DNA from: Hormiphora californensis
Taxonomy: Eukaryota; Ctenophora; Tentaculata; Cydippida; Pleurobrachiidae
Reading direction: 5' to 3'
Length of the DNA stretch: 64,000 nucleotides
Assembly: GCA_020137815.1 (NCBI GenBank)
Contig: CM035354.1
Span: 5,577,423 to 5,641,422, forward strand
The position numbers and the translations under genes are program-made. Below the pieces are notes generated by a model. It searched no databases. It had not been told where the DNA came from and worked only from the letters and a program-made list of their open reading frames with translations. Shown here piece by piece: positions 1 to 10,760 of this stretch (position 1 is its first letter; the number at the start of each line of letters is the position of its first letter).

Positions 1-762
1 TGTTTGTTGTTGTATGCGCCTCCGCTTCCAATCCTCTACTTGTGATTTTATCCCGTCCGGCAGCCAGTTCCTCACGCCCGAGAAGGACGGAGCTCAGGTT
101 CCAGAGTTTCCTCTTTCCCCCGGGAGAGTTTTCTTCCTCCGTCTTATGTCCATGGTTTTGGAGATAAGGGTGGAATCGTCTCCCATAACTATCTTAACAG
201 GTCCCATGAAGAGGACCGCACCAGCACTGTTTTCACATTGTGCCAGTCTCGGATATCTCCAGCGACCCTTGGTGAGTGGCATCTCAGCATTGATCGCTCT
301 AGATGTGGCCTTGGCTAGGACAATTCGGACGCTCCATTGACTATGGCACCTTTGTAGATTTTGCGCTGCCAACCTCTGATTTGTAATCAGTACTCCATGT
401 GGGTTCATGGAACATCACTTTTTGTTCGTGATGCAGATGCAGCGTCCGGCCGTTCATGGGGTAGTTAGGGCAGGTTCCTTCCCAATTAACGGAACTCTGG
501 CGTGTGAAATGTTTAGTGGGTTAGGTATCTATGTGCGTCACTCATAGAAATTTGTTTTGTAGCATGGGATAGTGGTTTGTTCTGTTTGTTGATCAGGTTT
601 TTGTGGAGGCTTGTTTGTTGGTAGAGAGTGATGATGTTGGTTTGTTACCTTCATCGTTTGGGGGGTAATCGCCATTTGGGAATCTCCTACGCTTCTCATG
701 GACTTTTGAAGAAGCGTAGGTAGTAGCGAGGCTACTGGTTAGTGTAGTTTCTCCCTGTTGGG
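1..762. other. No recognised gene
   Basis: Short open stretches occur on both strands but none resembles a protein family I know. The segment lies on the 3' side of the minus-strand retroelement and may be more of its 3' region or flanking DNA. I see no tRNA, rRNA or microsatellite here. Confidence 0.4.
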
Positions 763-1886
763 CTACGGAAACACCCCTTGAGTTTATCTCGACCTCGGCG
801 TGGGAATTTTGCCGAGAGTCGGTGGTAGCTAACCAGTTATGACCTAGCTTGTTAGACCTTTTATACCTGTCCAGAGGCTAGGTGGACAGAAGGTAGAGGG
901 AGGCCAGTTGAGATTAGACCTCCTCCAGCCTGGACTTTTGCTGGAGGACGGGTTTTGGCCGGTATTTAGCCATCTACTTTGGCCCAGTGCACAAGGCTGG
1001 GGAGATGGTGTAATACCGGCCGGGGGTATCTCTATTCAGAGAGAGATGAGTCATGAGCGGATTAGAGAAAGGAAGAGAGAAAAACACACCACCCAAGGAG
1101 GGCAGCTCTGTTTCCTTGGAGTGGTATGTGAGATGCTCCAGGCAGTTCAATAGCTTCATGGTTTACCTCGGGGTATGCCGGGTCACCCCTGAAGATTCCC
1201 TGCCTGGTCTGTAGGACACTATTGCTATCTAAAAAATAGACATTAGCCGCGGCCTGCATCTCAAGGGCGAGGGAAGGAATCTCACCCTCCTGAGAAATGT
1301 TAGTAGGTGCCAGGCTATTGAAGACTACGGAAACACCCCTTGAGTTTATCTCGACCTCGGCGTGGGAATTTTGCCGAGAGTCGGTGGTAGCTAACCAGTT
1401 ATGACCTAGCTTGTTAGACCTTTTATACCTGTCCAGAGGCTAGGTGGACAGAAGGTAGAGGGAGGCCAGTTGAGATTAGACCTCCTCCAGCCTGGACTTT
1501 TGCTGGAGGACGGGTTTTGGCCGGTATTTAGCCATCTACTTTGGCCCAGTGCACAAGGCTGGGGAGATGGTGTAATACCGGCCGGGGGTATCTCTATTCA
1601 GAGAGAGATGAGTCATGAGCGGATTAGAGAAAGGAAGAGAGAAAAACACACCACCCAAGGAGGGCAGCTCTGTTTCCTTGGAGTGGTATGTGAGATGCTC
1701 CAGGCAGTTCAAGAGCTTCATGGTTTACCCCGGGGTATGCCGGGTCACCCCTGAAGATTCCCTGCCTGGTCTGTAGGATACTATTGCTATCTAAAAAATA
1801 GACATTAGCCGCGGCCTGCATCTCAAGGGCGAGGGAAGGAATCTCACCCTCCTGAGAAATGTTAGTAGGTGCCAGGCTATTGAAGA
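763..1886 (-). repeat. 562-bp tandem duplication of a retroelement 3' region
   Basis: The block at 763-1324 is repeated head to tail at 1325-1886 with only a few substitutions. Both copies run from the motif ctacggaaacacccc to gccaggctattgaaga. Each copy carries the last part of the reverse-transcriptase ORF plus sequence beyond its stop, so the element has an intact C-terminus in the inner copy and a detached C-terminal fragment in the outer copy. This fits an unequal exchange or a template jump. The low divergence suggests it is recent. Confidence 0.9.
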
Positions 1887-3921
1887 CTCGGATGTCAGTG
1901 AATACCATATCGAGGTCACTCCACACATTCCGGGCAGAAACATCCAAACGGGCACTGTTAACAGTGATAGCAGATTTGAATTGGAATGTTTCACCAGTTA
2001 TGGGTAGGAGCTGCGGCTCAATACGGACGTCTTTGCAGCCGGCCTCCACGAGGATGTTAGCTGTGAGGTCTCGGATGTTATTATGCCGTAAATACACGTA
2101 ACCTCCCACGGCACATGAAAGGCAGTGTTCGAGAGTGTTCGATTTTCCACACGCACAAACAGATGGTATGCCCTCAAAGGGTAAGTTGTAGCGTAGTAGC
2201 AGGGCATCTCTGAATTGCTGTTTATTCAGGACAAATCCGTGTTCCACCAAGGGCAGAGCAGTTAACCAGCTAGAGGCCCCTCTAGACGAGATCTCCTCGA
2301 ATAATCGCTGGTCAAAGGTTGAAAGTAGTGCCCGGGTTTGTTCTTTTTCGGCATTCTGTGTAGATCGTTTTACTTTCAGGACTGCAGCCTTAGCTCCTTT
2401 CGCTTCCCACAGGAGGAGTTCCGAACGTTCTTCACTAATTAGGAGTTTTTGTTCCAGAATGAGATTTTTAAGAGGCTGGGTCGCCTGAGAAGAGTTTATG
2501 AACTCAGCAGCCGCCTGTTCTGTAGGAATCAAAATTCCGAGCCCACCATCACGTGCAGGGAGAGAGAAGAGAGCTCTGATGTTGGGAGGGGTGTTTGGAC
2601 CTATCAGGGCAGGGATAAAAGAATCCTTGATACAGGTCTCCAAGGGCGTAAAGAGTTCTGCAATCCCTGCAGTTGTTCTCATTAGAAATAACCACTTTTT
2701 AGATAAACCAAACGTATAACCACTGTAGGCACATTGTGGTTCACTAGTTGCAATTTCCGACAAAACTTTCAACTCCTTGCTCCATTCTTCTACTTTCTCA
2801 GAAACAAAGTTAGTTTTGAAGTCACTGGTCCCGATGGGTGATCCCAAGTATCGAACCCCTTCTGTTGTTATTATAACATCAGTTCCAGCAAAAATGTCAA
2901 TGGCTTTCTGTAGATATTGTTCTTTGACAAGGAGGATCGATTTCGAACCATTAGGGAGATATCCGTATCCCGGGCCCCGCTCACACAGTTTTTGCCACCA
3001 CTCCCGGATTTTCATCAGTTTCCCAGCCGAAGCACCGTCGTCAGCATAAAACAGCTGAAAGTCCGAACATGATGACAAATCCTCCATCAGGGGGCGAAGG
3101 GAAATGGCGTAAAAAGGTGCTGCTGCGTTATCTCCCTGGGTGGTTCCCTCACACGATAATACATATTCGCCATTGTATAAAAATAGTTTAACTGGTGAGC
3201 GATAAAAATTGATAAAAAAAATAGAAAACTCTGGACATAGATATCTCATATTAATAAGACACGTGTTACGATTTAATACATTAAAAGCATTAGAAGCGTC
3301 TGCACACAATACAGCTTCAGTTTCATCTCGCTCAAAATATTCATTCATAGCATGTATTGCTGCCTCGCAGCCTCCCTCTTGCCCAGCCGCAAGCTGCAGC
3401 GGACCAGCAGATAGAATAATTTCACTTCGGAGATGCTGGGTGACAGTACGTCCAATGATTCGTCGTAACACCTCACCGATTCCAATGGGCCTCACCCCAG
3501 GGTTTTTGTTTAGTCCGATTAGCCTACAAGCCAGTAGTGAGGAAACGGTCGTGGGATCCACTAGCTCTGTACATAGTCTCCTTGTTAATCGGGCCAGACT
3601 AAAACTTAGGTTGTCGCCTTCTTTAGTAAATGCCTTGGAGCACAACATACGGGACCATAGCTCGGATGACATACCACTCGGTCCACAGCCGCCACGGGTG
3701 GATTTTGCAGCCCGTTTAATAGCAACACCATCGAGGCTGTCAAAAGTGGCATTCTCGAAACTGGGAGCAGGTACTGCAGACACGAGGTGTTTTCGGCTCA
3801 GGGGTGCAGCCGCAGGGTGTTTACTCTGGAGTTTCTCAATAAGGTCAGGAGTTACTTCTAGTGGAGCTGATTGGGATGTGCTGAGAAGACGCATGGCACT
3901 ATTAACCCTTCCCGCCATCAT
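1624..3921 (-). CDS. Reverse transcriptase ORF of a retroelement
   Basis: A 765-codon ORF encodes an RNA-dependent DNA polymerase of a non-LTR type. RT motifs are visible in order: an Asp motif (CADASNAFN), the QGD motif (GTTQGDNAAAPF), the catalytic YADDG and a later YLGSPIG. The C-terminal third has a CxC...H...C cluster (VCACGKSNTLEHCLSCAVGG) followed by Arg/Asp residues (RLDVSARNVW, FTDIRVFN) that could be a restriction-like nuclease fold; that part is inference. The frame stays open upstream of the first ATG to about 4059, adding residues with the look of the usual RT N-terminus (LELWKAGNFSELL, FARLMMAGR). The true start is therefore probably further 5', beyond a frameshift. The C-terminus is duplicated in the outer tandem copy. 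Confidence 0.8.
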   Translation of the reverse strand: MMAGRVNSAMRLLSTSQSAPLEVTPDLIEKLQSKHPAAAPLSRKHLVSAVPAPSFENATFDSLDGVAIKRAAKSTRGGCGPSGMSSELWSRMLCSKAFTKEGDNLSFSLARLTRRLCTELVDPTTVSSLLACRLIGLNKNPGVRPIGIGEVLRRIIGRTVTQHLRSEIILSAGPLQLAAGQEGGCEAAIHAMNEYFERDETEAVLCADASNAFNVLNRNTCLINMRYLCPEFSIFFINFYRSPVKLFLYNGEYVLSCEGTTQGDNAAAPFYAISLRPLMEDLSSCSDFQLFYADDGASAGKLMKIREWWQKLCERGPGYGYLPNGSKSILLVKEQYLQKAIDIFAGTDVIITTEGVRYLGSPIGTSDFKTNFVSEKVEEWSKELKVLSEIATSEPQCAYSGYTFGLSKKWLFLMRTTAGIAELFTPLETCIKDSFIPALIGPNTPPNIRALFSLPARDGGLGILIPTEQAAAEFINSSQATQPLKNLILEQKLLISEERSELLLWEAKGAKAAVLKVKRSTQNAEKEQTRALLSTFDQRLFEEISSRGASSWLTALPLVEHGFVLNKQQFRDALLLRYNLPFEGIPSVCACGKSNTLEHCLSCAVGGYVYLRHNNIRDLTANILVEAGCKDVRIEPQLLPITGETFQFKSAITVNSARLDVSARNVWSDLDMVFTDIRVFNSLAPTNISQEGEIPSLALEMQAAANVYFLDSNSILQTRQGIFRGDPAYPGVNHEALELPGASHIPLQGNRAALLGWCVFLSSFL

Positions 3922-4195
3922 AAGCCGTGCAAAACCCTTCCTAGTGCTTTCACTGTTCGATGAGCCAGAATTTAGCTTTTTCTGAATCGCTATCGACTCC
4001 GATAGTAATTCAGAGAAATTTCCCGCTTTCCATAGTTCCAGCCGTCTGCTCCAGCCGTCTGCTCAGAGCGTCTATTGACCTCCGACACAAAAGATCGCCC
4101 AGCGTTACCTTTGGGTAGTTTAAATAGGTTCGGGCGCCAGGCTGCTGACAGTTCATTAAGAATCACCTGCCCTGAAAGATCGCCCCACGTTGCTG

Positions 4196-4552
4196 TTAGT
4201 GGTGTCGCAGGTGAGAAGTCGGGAATACCGCGGCACAGTTGTGACAGTAATAGGGAGTCTCAGATGGAATATCCTGAAAGTCCGACTCTGATAGCCCTTC
4301 ACAAGCAGCGTGGAACCAAACATCGCATTTCTCACACTGAATACAATCGAGACCGTCTTTGATCCAAAAGTCTACCTTACAGGTAGGGCAAGGGTCTGCT
4401 GTTGACTCGTGTGGAGGGGTGTCTGGCGTTGGCGTAGTTGGACGTGGACAAGTTGAGGGAATGTTGGTTGCCTTGGCAGCTGTTGTCTTTCGCTTAGACT
4501 GCCTCCCTTTGCTCGTCCTTTCAGCCATTGCTGCACCTAAAGGTCCCCCCAA
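4196..4552 (-). CDS. PHD-finger segment of the retroelement
   Basis: This 118-codon ORF holds a C4HC3 zinc finger: CPTC, then CIQCEKC, then DVWFHAAC, then YYCHNC. The PHD fold normally binds histone tails or acts as a protein-interaction module, and PHD fingers occur at the N-terminus of several animal retroelement proteins. A Lys/Arg/Thr/Pro-rich stretch precedes it. The frame ends just after the finger, but a linker peptide in another frame (LNELSAAWRPNLFKLPKGN) continues toward the RT ORF. PHD and RT were probably one polyprotein now broken by frameshifts. Confidence 0.65.
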   Translation of the reverse strand: MGGPLGAAMAERTSKGRQSKRKTTAAKATNIPSTCPRPTTPTPDTPPHESTADPCPTCKVDFWIKDGLDCIQCEKCDVWFHAACEGLSESDFQDIPSETPYYCHNCAAVFPTSHLRHH

Positions 4553-4765
4553 ACTACTATGTCCCTTTCTGCGCGCGACCGGATTTTAGACGGCCATAGC
4601 TCCACCTCCTGATAAGATAGAGACCTGAAATTTGTTTTGTAGGGAGATCATATTGAGTTCTTCGTACAAAACAAATTTCAAGTCTCTATCTCATCAGGGA
4701 GTGGAGTTATGACCGTGGGAAATTTCACAAAACCCGAGTGAGGGACATAGTAGTTTGGGGTGTAC
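4543..4765. repeat. Hairpin at the 5' side of the retroelement
   Basis: Two nested inverted-repeat pairs: ccaaactactatgtccct near 4548-4566 pairs with agggacatagtagtttgg near 4743-4761, and 4592-4641 pairs with 4662-4712 (around tagagac.tgaaatttgttttgta). It may be a small foldback MITE beside the retroelement or a structured 5' region. It overlaps the first codons of the PHD segment. Confidence 0.7.
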
Positions 4766-4968
4766 TTTAAACCGACCGCCGAGGGCGATCTCGAAATAAA
4801 TAAAAGTCCTAAAACTTCGACGTGCGCGGCGCGGCGGGCACATGCAAGCAATACGATACGTAACAGCGCCTTCCGTTAAGTTGCTAATTTTGTCACCGAT
4901 TTGACACTATCAAGGGTTTTTATATCAAAGATCTCAATTTCAGCTCTTTCTTAATCTAATGAACCCAC

Positions 4969-5880
4969 TAGTAGGGACGATAGTGTCAGTCGATGTCAGG
5001 GATCTTAAAATTTCCCTATTCAAGTGTTCGGGGAGCCTCTCCCGAGTAAAATGCGCCCAATTAGAGCTCCAAATCTTTTCTCGTTCTCTAATTATTCGTG
5101 ATTATGCTAATTATGACGTCATCAGCAACTACCAGAAATCTACGTCTCAGGACTTAAATTTTGATACTAGCTGATAGGGGACCACTAGATTAGTGGGCAA
5201 AAAAATTTTCAGGCCGATCGGAGTTATGGGCGTGGCGCTATGGCGTTTTAAAGTGTGTAATCCGGTGATGACGTCATCAAGGATTATCAAATTAGGTCAA
5301 CGCGGGGGGTCGAGACCGGGTGCGTTTGATCGAGCCTGATAAGCTGATCAAAAATCTGTAGGGGTAGATCAATCCCCCAACTAGGAGCCGAGCTATTAGC
5401 ATTTTTTCGATTTTTGACGAAGTCACGTGATCTAAAACACGAAAAACGCTAATAGCTCGGCTCCTAGTTGGGGGATTGATCTACCCCTACAGATTTTTGA
5501 TCAGCTTATCACGCTCGATCAAACGCACCCGGTCTCGACCCCCCGCGTTGACCTAATTTGATAATCCTTGATGACGTCATCACCGGATTACACACTTTAA
5601 AACGCCATAGCGCCACGCCCATAACTCCGATCGGCCTGAAAATTTTTTTGCCTACTAATCTAGTGGTCCCTTATCAGCTAGTATCAAAATTTAAGCCCTA
5701 AGACGTAGATTTCTGGTAGTTGCTGATGACGTCATAATTAGCATAATCACGAATAATTAGAGAACGAGAAAAGATTGGGAGCTCTAATTGGGCGCATTTT
5801 ACTCGGGAGAGGCTCCCCGAACACTTGAATAGGGAAATTGTAAGATCCCTGACATCGACTGACACTATCGTCCCTACTAC
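4969..5880. repeat. 912-bp hairpin, left copy
   Basis: The unit folds on itself: 4969-5400 is reverse-complementary to about 5448-5880, with a loop near 5401-5447 and the inner pair gagccgagctattagc / gctaatagctcggctc. Its two ends are the inverted TAGTAGGGACGATAGTG termini, so this unit alone looks like a complete foldback MITE. Confidence 0.85.
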
Positions 5881-6293
5881 ACGATTTTGCAAATTGGTCA
5901 AGAAATTATGGTCAAAAACGTCCGTCGTCCAAAAATGTGAAGAGCCGAGTGAGTGTTTACTTGGTGACCAGGTGACATACTGTCTGGCGCCGCGACCCAT
6001 CTGAGTTGGATCCATCGCATCCTATTCTCGCTCCGCGAATAGATGTGAGATCGATCTCGGTCGCTGCGCGACCTCGATCTCACTCAGGCATCAATGTGGC
6101 CAACCATCTGAGCGCATTGGTAATGGTAACATAGACTGTCTATTAGACACCTGGCGCGACCCCCGCACACAGGTGCCCGCTCCGCGCCAACCCAGAAAGG
6201 GTCGTTTCTTTAAAAGGATGTTGCAAAGGATGTTGCACGCGATCCACTGGATCGATTTGCATTGGTTTGTCGCAAAAGACTAAAAATTGATCC

Positions 6294-6560
6294 TAATATA
6301 CTGGAAAATACCCGAGAGTTTTGTCTGTCAACAGGAACTGGAAGTGGGTCAAAATTGACACTGAAGGCAAATCTATAATCCAGTACTCACAAGGCCTCAA
6401 CCTATCTCCCAATATCGTCAGACTCGACAGACTCAGTCTAAACTGCCTGGGAGTGGTGCAAAAACTCTCGGAAGCCAGATTATAGATTTGACTTCAGTGT
6501 CAATTTTGACCCACTTCCTGTTGACAGACAAACTTCTCGGGTATTTTACAATAAACTATA
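6294..6560. repeat. 267-bp hairpin, left copy
   Basis: The pair caggaactggaagtgggtc / gacccacttcctg, extended by gtcaaaattgacactgaag and flanked by tttgtctgtcaacagg and ggaaaatacccgaga, forms arms of roughly 80 bp around an unpaired middle. Mismatches between the arms show that it is older than the large palindrome that contains it. Confidence 0.8.
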
Positions 6561-6654
6561 GGACCAATTTGCAGTCTCATGAAACAAGCGGGATGTAAAT
6601 CGGTCCAGTGGAATTGGATCACGTGCAAGATCTCGGCAATTTCTCATTTGCCGC

Positions 6655-7745
6655 ATACGGCGTCTAGACGGCGTCGCAACGCCGTCTAGACGGGTTTTGA
6701 TAAAATCAGCTAAAAACGGTACCAAAATTGCTTGAAACGGGTTATAGACGGTATCAGACGGTGTTGCGACGGTATCAGACGGTCTCTAGACGGTCTCTAG
6801 CCGGTACTGTCCCGGTGTCTAGACAGTGTCTGGACGGTCTCTAGACGGTATCCGTTCAAAGTTGAGACGGCACGTCTGAAAATTGTACCAGACGTTGAGA
6901 CGGACTTTTAGAACTCCGTCTGTATTTCAGACGGAGTTCTAAAAGTACGTTTAAACGCAGTCTAAAGGAAAATCGATGAACGTACCGTCTAAACAACGTC
7001 TCAACTGAAACCGGTCAACATACCGTCTAAACATCGTCTAAGCAGAATCTCGCGATTCAGTTTCAAATACCATCTAGACAACTTCTCAAGCAATTTCGAT
7101 ACGAATACCGTCTAAACAACGTCTAGACAACGTCTTAAGCGAATCCGATACAATCTACCACTAATTCCAACTGGCATGGGTAATCCAGAATGGTCTTCGA
7201 AAACGGTCTAGTCTAGACATCGTTATTTTAGACGTTGTCTAGACGTTGTTTAGACGGTATTCGTATCGAAATTGCTGGAGAATTTGTCTAGACGGTATTT
7301 GAAATTGAAACTGAATCGCGAGATTCTGCTTAGATGTTGTTTAGACGGTATGTTGACCGGTTTCAGTTGAGACGTTGTTTAGACGGTACGTTCGTCGATT
7401 TTCCTTTAGACTGCGTTTAAACGTACTTTTAGAACTCCGTCTGAAATACAGACGGAGTTCTAAAAGTCCGTCTCAACGTCTGGTACAATTTTCAGACGTG
7501 CCGTCTCAACTTTGAACGGATACCGTCTAGACACCGTCCAGACACTGTCTAGACACCGGGACGGTACCGTCTAGAGACCGTCTGATACCGTCGCAACACC
7601 GTCTATAACCCGTCTATAACCCGTCTATAACCCGTCTGATACCGTCTATAACCCGTGGCCGTTTCAAGCAATTTTGGTACCGTTTTTAGCTGATTTTATC
7701 AAAACCCGTCTAGACGGCGTTGCGACGCCGTCTAGACGCCGTATG
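6655..7745. repeat. Field of tctagacggt-type motifs at the palindrome core
   Basis: Dozens of short copies of gtctagacggt, gtatcagacggt, gtttagacggtat and similar occur on both sides of the spacer, in mirrored orientation. One expansion, gtctataacccgtctataacc at about 7602-7655, exists only in the right arm, so the arms are not fully homogenised. The motif is itself near-palindromic around TCTAGA. Function unknown. Confidence 0.75.
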
Positions 7746-7837
7746 CGGCAAATGAGAAATTGCCGAGATCTTGCACGTGATCCAATTCCACTGGACCGAT
7801 TTACATCCCGCTTGTTTCATGAGACTGCAAATTGGTC

Positions 7838-8105
7838 CTATAGTTTATTGTAAAATACCCGAGAAGTTTGTCTGTCAACAGGAAGTGGGTCAAAATTGAC
7901 ACTGAAGTCAAATCTATAATCTGGCTTCCGAGAGTTTTTGCACCACTCCCAGGCAGTTTAGACTGAGTCTGTCGAGTCTGACGATATTGGGAGATAGGTT
8001 GAGGCCTTGTGAGTACTGGATTATAGATTTGCCTTCAGTGTCAATTTTGACCCACTTCCAGTTCCTGTTGACAGACAAAACTCTCGGGTATTTTCCAGTA
8101 TATTA
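7838..8105. repeat. 267-bp hairpin, right copy
   Basis: This is the mirror image of the hairpin at 6294-6560, with the same arms and the same internal mismatches, as expected if the large palindrome was formed after this hairpin. Confidence 0.8.
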
Positions 8106-8518
8106 GGATCAATTTTTAGTCTTTTGCGACAAACCAATGCAAATCGATCCAGTGGATCGCGTGCAACATCCTTTGCAACATCCTTTTAAAGAAACGACCC
8201 TTTCTGGGTTGGCGCGGAGCGGGCACCTGTGTGCGGGGGTCGCGCCAGGTGTCTAATAGACAGTCTATGTTACCATTACCAATGCGCTCAGATGGTTGGC
8301 CACATTGATGCCTGAGTGAGATCGAGGTCGCGCAGCGACCGAGATCGATCTCACATCTATTCGCGGAGCGAGAATAGGATGCGATGGATCCAACTCAGAT
8401 GGGTCGCGGCGCCAGACAGTATGTCACCTGGTCACCAAGTAAACACTCACTCGGCTCTTCACATTTTTGGACGACGGACGTTTTTGACCATAATTTCTTG
8501 ACCAATTTGCAAAATCGT

Positions 8519-9430
8519 GTAGTAGGGACGATAGTGTCAGTCGATGTCAGGGATCTTACAATTTCCCTATTCAAGTGTTCGGGGAGCCTCTCCCGAGTAA
8601 AATGCGCCCAATTAGAGCTCCCAATCTTTTCTCGTTCTCTAATTATTCGTGATTATGCTAATTATGACGTCATCAGCAACTACCAGAAATCTACGTCTTA
8701 GGGCTTAAATTTTGATACTAGCTGATAAGGGACCACTAGATTAGTAGGCAAAAAAATTTTCAGGCCGATCGGAGTTATGGGCGTGGCGCTATGGCGTTTT
8801 AAAGTGTGTAATCCGGTGATGACGTCATCAAGGATTATCAAATTAGGTCAACGCGGGGGGTCGAGACCGGGTGCGTTTGATCGAGCGTGATAAGCTGATC
8901 AAAAATCTGTAGGGGTAGATCAATCCCCCAACTAGGAGCCGAGCTATTAGCGTTTTTCGTGTTTTAGATCACGTGACTTCGTCAAAAATCGAAAAAATGC
9001 TAATAGCTCGGCTCCTAGTTGGGGGATTGATCTACCCCTACAGATTTTTGATCAGCTTATCAGGCTCGATCAAACGCACCCGGTCTCGACCCCCCGCGTT
9101 GACCTAATTTGATAATCCTTGATGACGTCATCACCGGATTACACACTTTAAAACGCCATAGCGCCACGCCCATAACTCCGATCGGCCTGAAAATTTTTTT
9201 GCCCACTAATCTAGTGGTCCCCTATCAGCTAGTATCAAAATTTAAGTCCTGAGACGTAGATTTCTGGTAGTTGCTGATGACGTCATAATTAGCATAATCA
9301 CGAATAATTAGAGAACGAGAAAAGATTTGGAGCTCTAATTGGGCGCATTTTACTCGGGAGAGGCTCCCCGAACACTTGAATAGGGAAATTTTAAGATCCC
9401 TGACATCGACTGACACTATCGTCCCTACTA
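8519..9430. repeat. 912-bp hairpin, right copy
   Basis: This is the mirror image of 4969-5880, with the same TAGTAGGGACGATAGTG termini and loop. A few substitutions separate the copies. Confidence 0.85.
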
Positions 9431-10760
9431 AATGGGGTGTAGCGCCGCCATACAGTTGAAAAATGATTTTCTACTTTCTGTATCAAGTGAATCAATGGAA
9501 TCAATGGAATGCTTTTAGTAGAAAATAACGTCATTAAAATGGTAATATCATTGCTATTGGCTAAAAACTTGCTTCATATAAAGCTATGATATCATCTAGA
9601 TGCATTAAAACTGCATTAACTTCAACTTCAAGGCAAGGAACTGGAAAGTAGTATAGTAACTGATAGTGATAATCATTATTTAACTGCTAGCCACTACTTG
9701 CCTTGCTCGAAACTGTCTCACTGCGCCCCGATTGAACAAAAGATGCTGCACCAGCCGCCTGGCGCCGCCAGGCAGGATAATTCGGGGCCGGTAAATCGGG
9801 TGTCGGTAAATCGGGATCCGACTGTAATTATTGGCTCCATTGCAACCTATTCTCGCTCCGTTTGAGTTGCAGTTACACTAGAATCATTCATTGAATGGTC
9901 AGTGCAAGTGCCTTGGGTGAATGAATGCAGAATGAGGCTTAGTTCGTGAAACTTGATACAGGGTCCCGGAACCTTCAATTCTTCAAATTCAATTGATTTT
10001 GTCAAATTTTTTTCCTCGTTGTGGTATTTCTACATTTTTTCGCATTTACATACTGCAGTACCCTGTAAGGCGGCGCCATACCCCCATTTGATTCTCGACA
10101 GTGCGCTCAGATGGGGCCGTGGCGCCAGACAGGCAGACCTAGGTAGGTACACCATGCAATGGTGTTTGCTTTCAGTGAGTCAGGAATAATATTTAATCAA
10201 TGGTATACCTATATATACTACCGCTCTGACGCTGAACAGTGTCAGTTAAGCCCCGATTTGCTGGCACTGTTTGGCCTGGGCGGTAGGTATCTAGCTCTTT
10301 ACTTTCACCAAAGTCATTGACCGTGATTTGAGTCGGCTCCTGCATTTTACAATTTGAATACCAACAATTCAAACCATATAAGAATTATAATAGCCAGGTT
10401 CCGCAGTAGGTACAGCTTGAACTTCAGCCTTCAGCGACATAATTTGAACATGTTTATCTTTAGGCAGCGGATTACGGGGCCCGAAAGAAAAGCCCGAACA
10501 GTCCCAAAACAAAAACTAGCCAATTTTGTTTTCGTATGCATAGGTAGGTAGGAACCTATTTCTTGAATATTCAGTTCTTAGCTTTCCACTTTATTTATTG
10601 TAATTTGTTAGGAAGGCAAACTAAAATTAATTTGAGACTTTTGCTTGGTATCTATTCCGTACTCCAAATAGGAATTAGAATGCAATATATGTAAATATTT
10701 CACTTCCCCCCTCTCTCCACACCCCTCTCTTCCCTCTCTTCTAGAATGTTGTAATTTGAG
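9431..10760. other. Intergenic region with repeat fragments
   Basis: No gene recognised. It starts with a fragment ending gcgccgccatacag that belongs to the GGCGCC repeat family. Near 9783-9825 it holds a doubled ggtaaatcggg motif, related to a hairpin at about 17781-17836. Nothing else was resolved. Confidence 0.5.
10058..10128 (+). repeat. GGCGCC short interspersed repeat
   Basis: A unit of about 70 bp running from ggcggcgccatac through catttgattctcgacagtg to ggcgccagacagg. The same unit occurs at 33703-33764 and, inverted, at 33856-33914. Partial copies lie at 9431-9451 and inside the 4969-9430 palindrome (about 5976-6012 and its mirror). Confidence 0.75.

Larger units (their letters stand above)
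763..4589 (-). mobile_element. Non-LTR-like retroelement with PHD finger and reverse transcriptase
   Basis: On the minus strand a PHD-finger segment comes first, then a linker, then a long reverse-transcriptase ORF, then a duplicated 3' region. No long terminal repeats are visible. Between the PHD part and the RT part the frame changes at least twice. A 13-bp direct duplication (ccagccgtctgct, 4038-4050 and 4051-4063) lies at one of these changes. The element boundaries are approximate. I have not assigned a clade. Confidence 0.7.
4969..9430. repeat. 4.46-kb nested palindrome (foldback element or inverted duplication)
   Basis: The left arm (4969-7136) is matched by an almost exact reverse complement (7230-9430) around a spacer of about 93 bp. 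Both ends carry TAGTAGGGACGATAGTGTCA in inverted orientation, flanked by a possible TA. Each arm contains two further hairpins (about 912 bp and 267 bp) and a field of tctagacgg-type motifs. Short open frames on the arms occur four times in mirrored orientation and look like by-products of the repeat rather than genes. No transposase is visible, so mobility would depend on another element, or the structure arose by inverted duplication. Confidence 0.9.

Noticed and set aside
3209-3985. A 258-codon open frame on the plus strand
   Set aside because: It lies antisense to the reverse-transcriptase ORF and has no recognisable features.
8384-8701. Mirrored 105-codon open frames in the 4.97-9.43 kb palindrome
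   Set aside because: They occur in hairpin arms, in both orientations, and show no domain or start context. They follow from repeat sequence.
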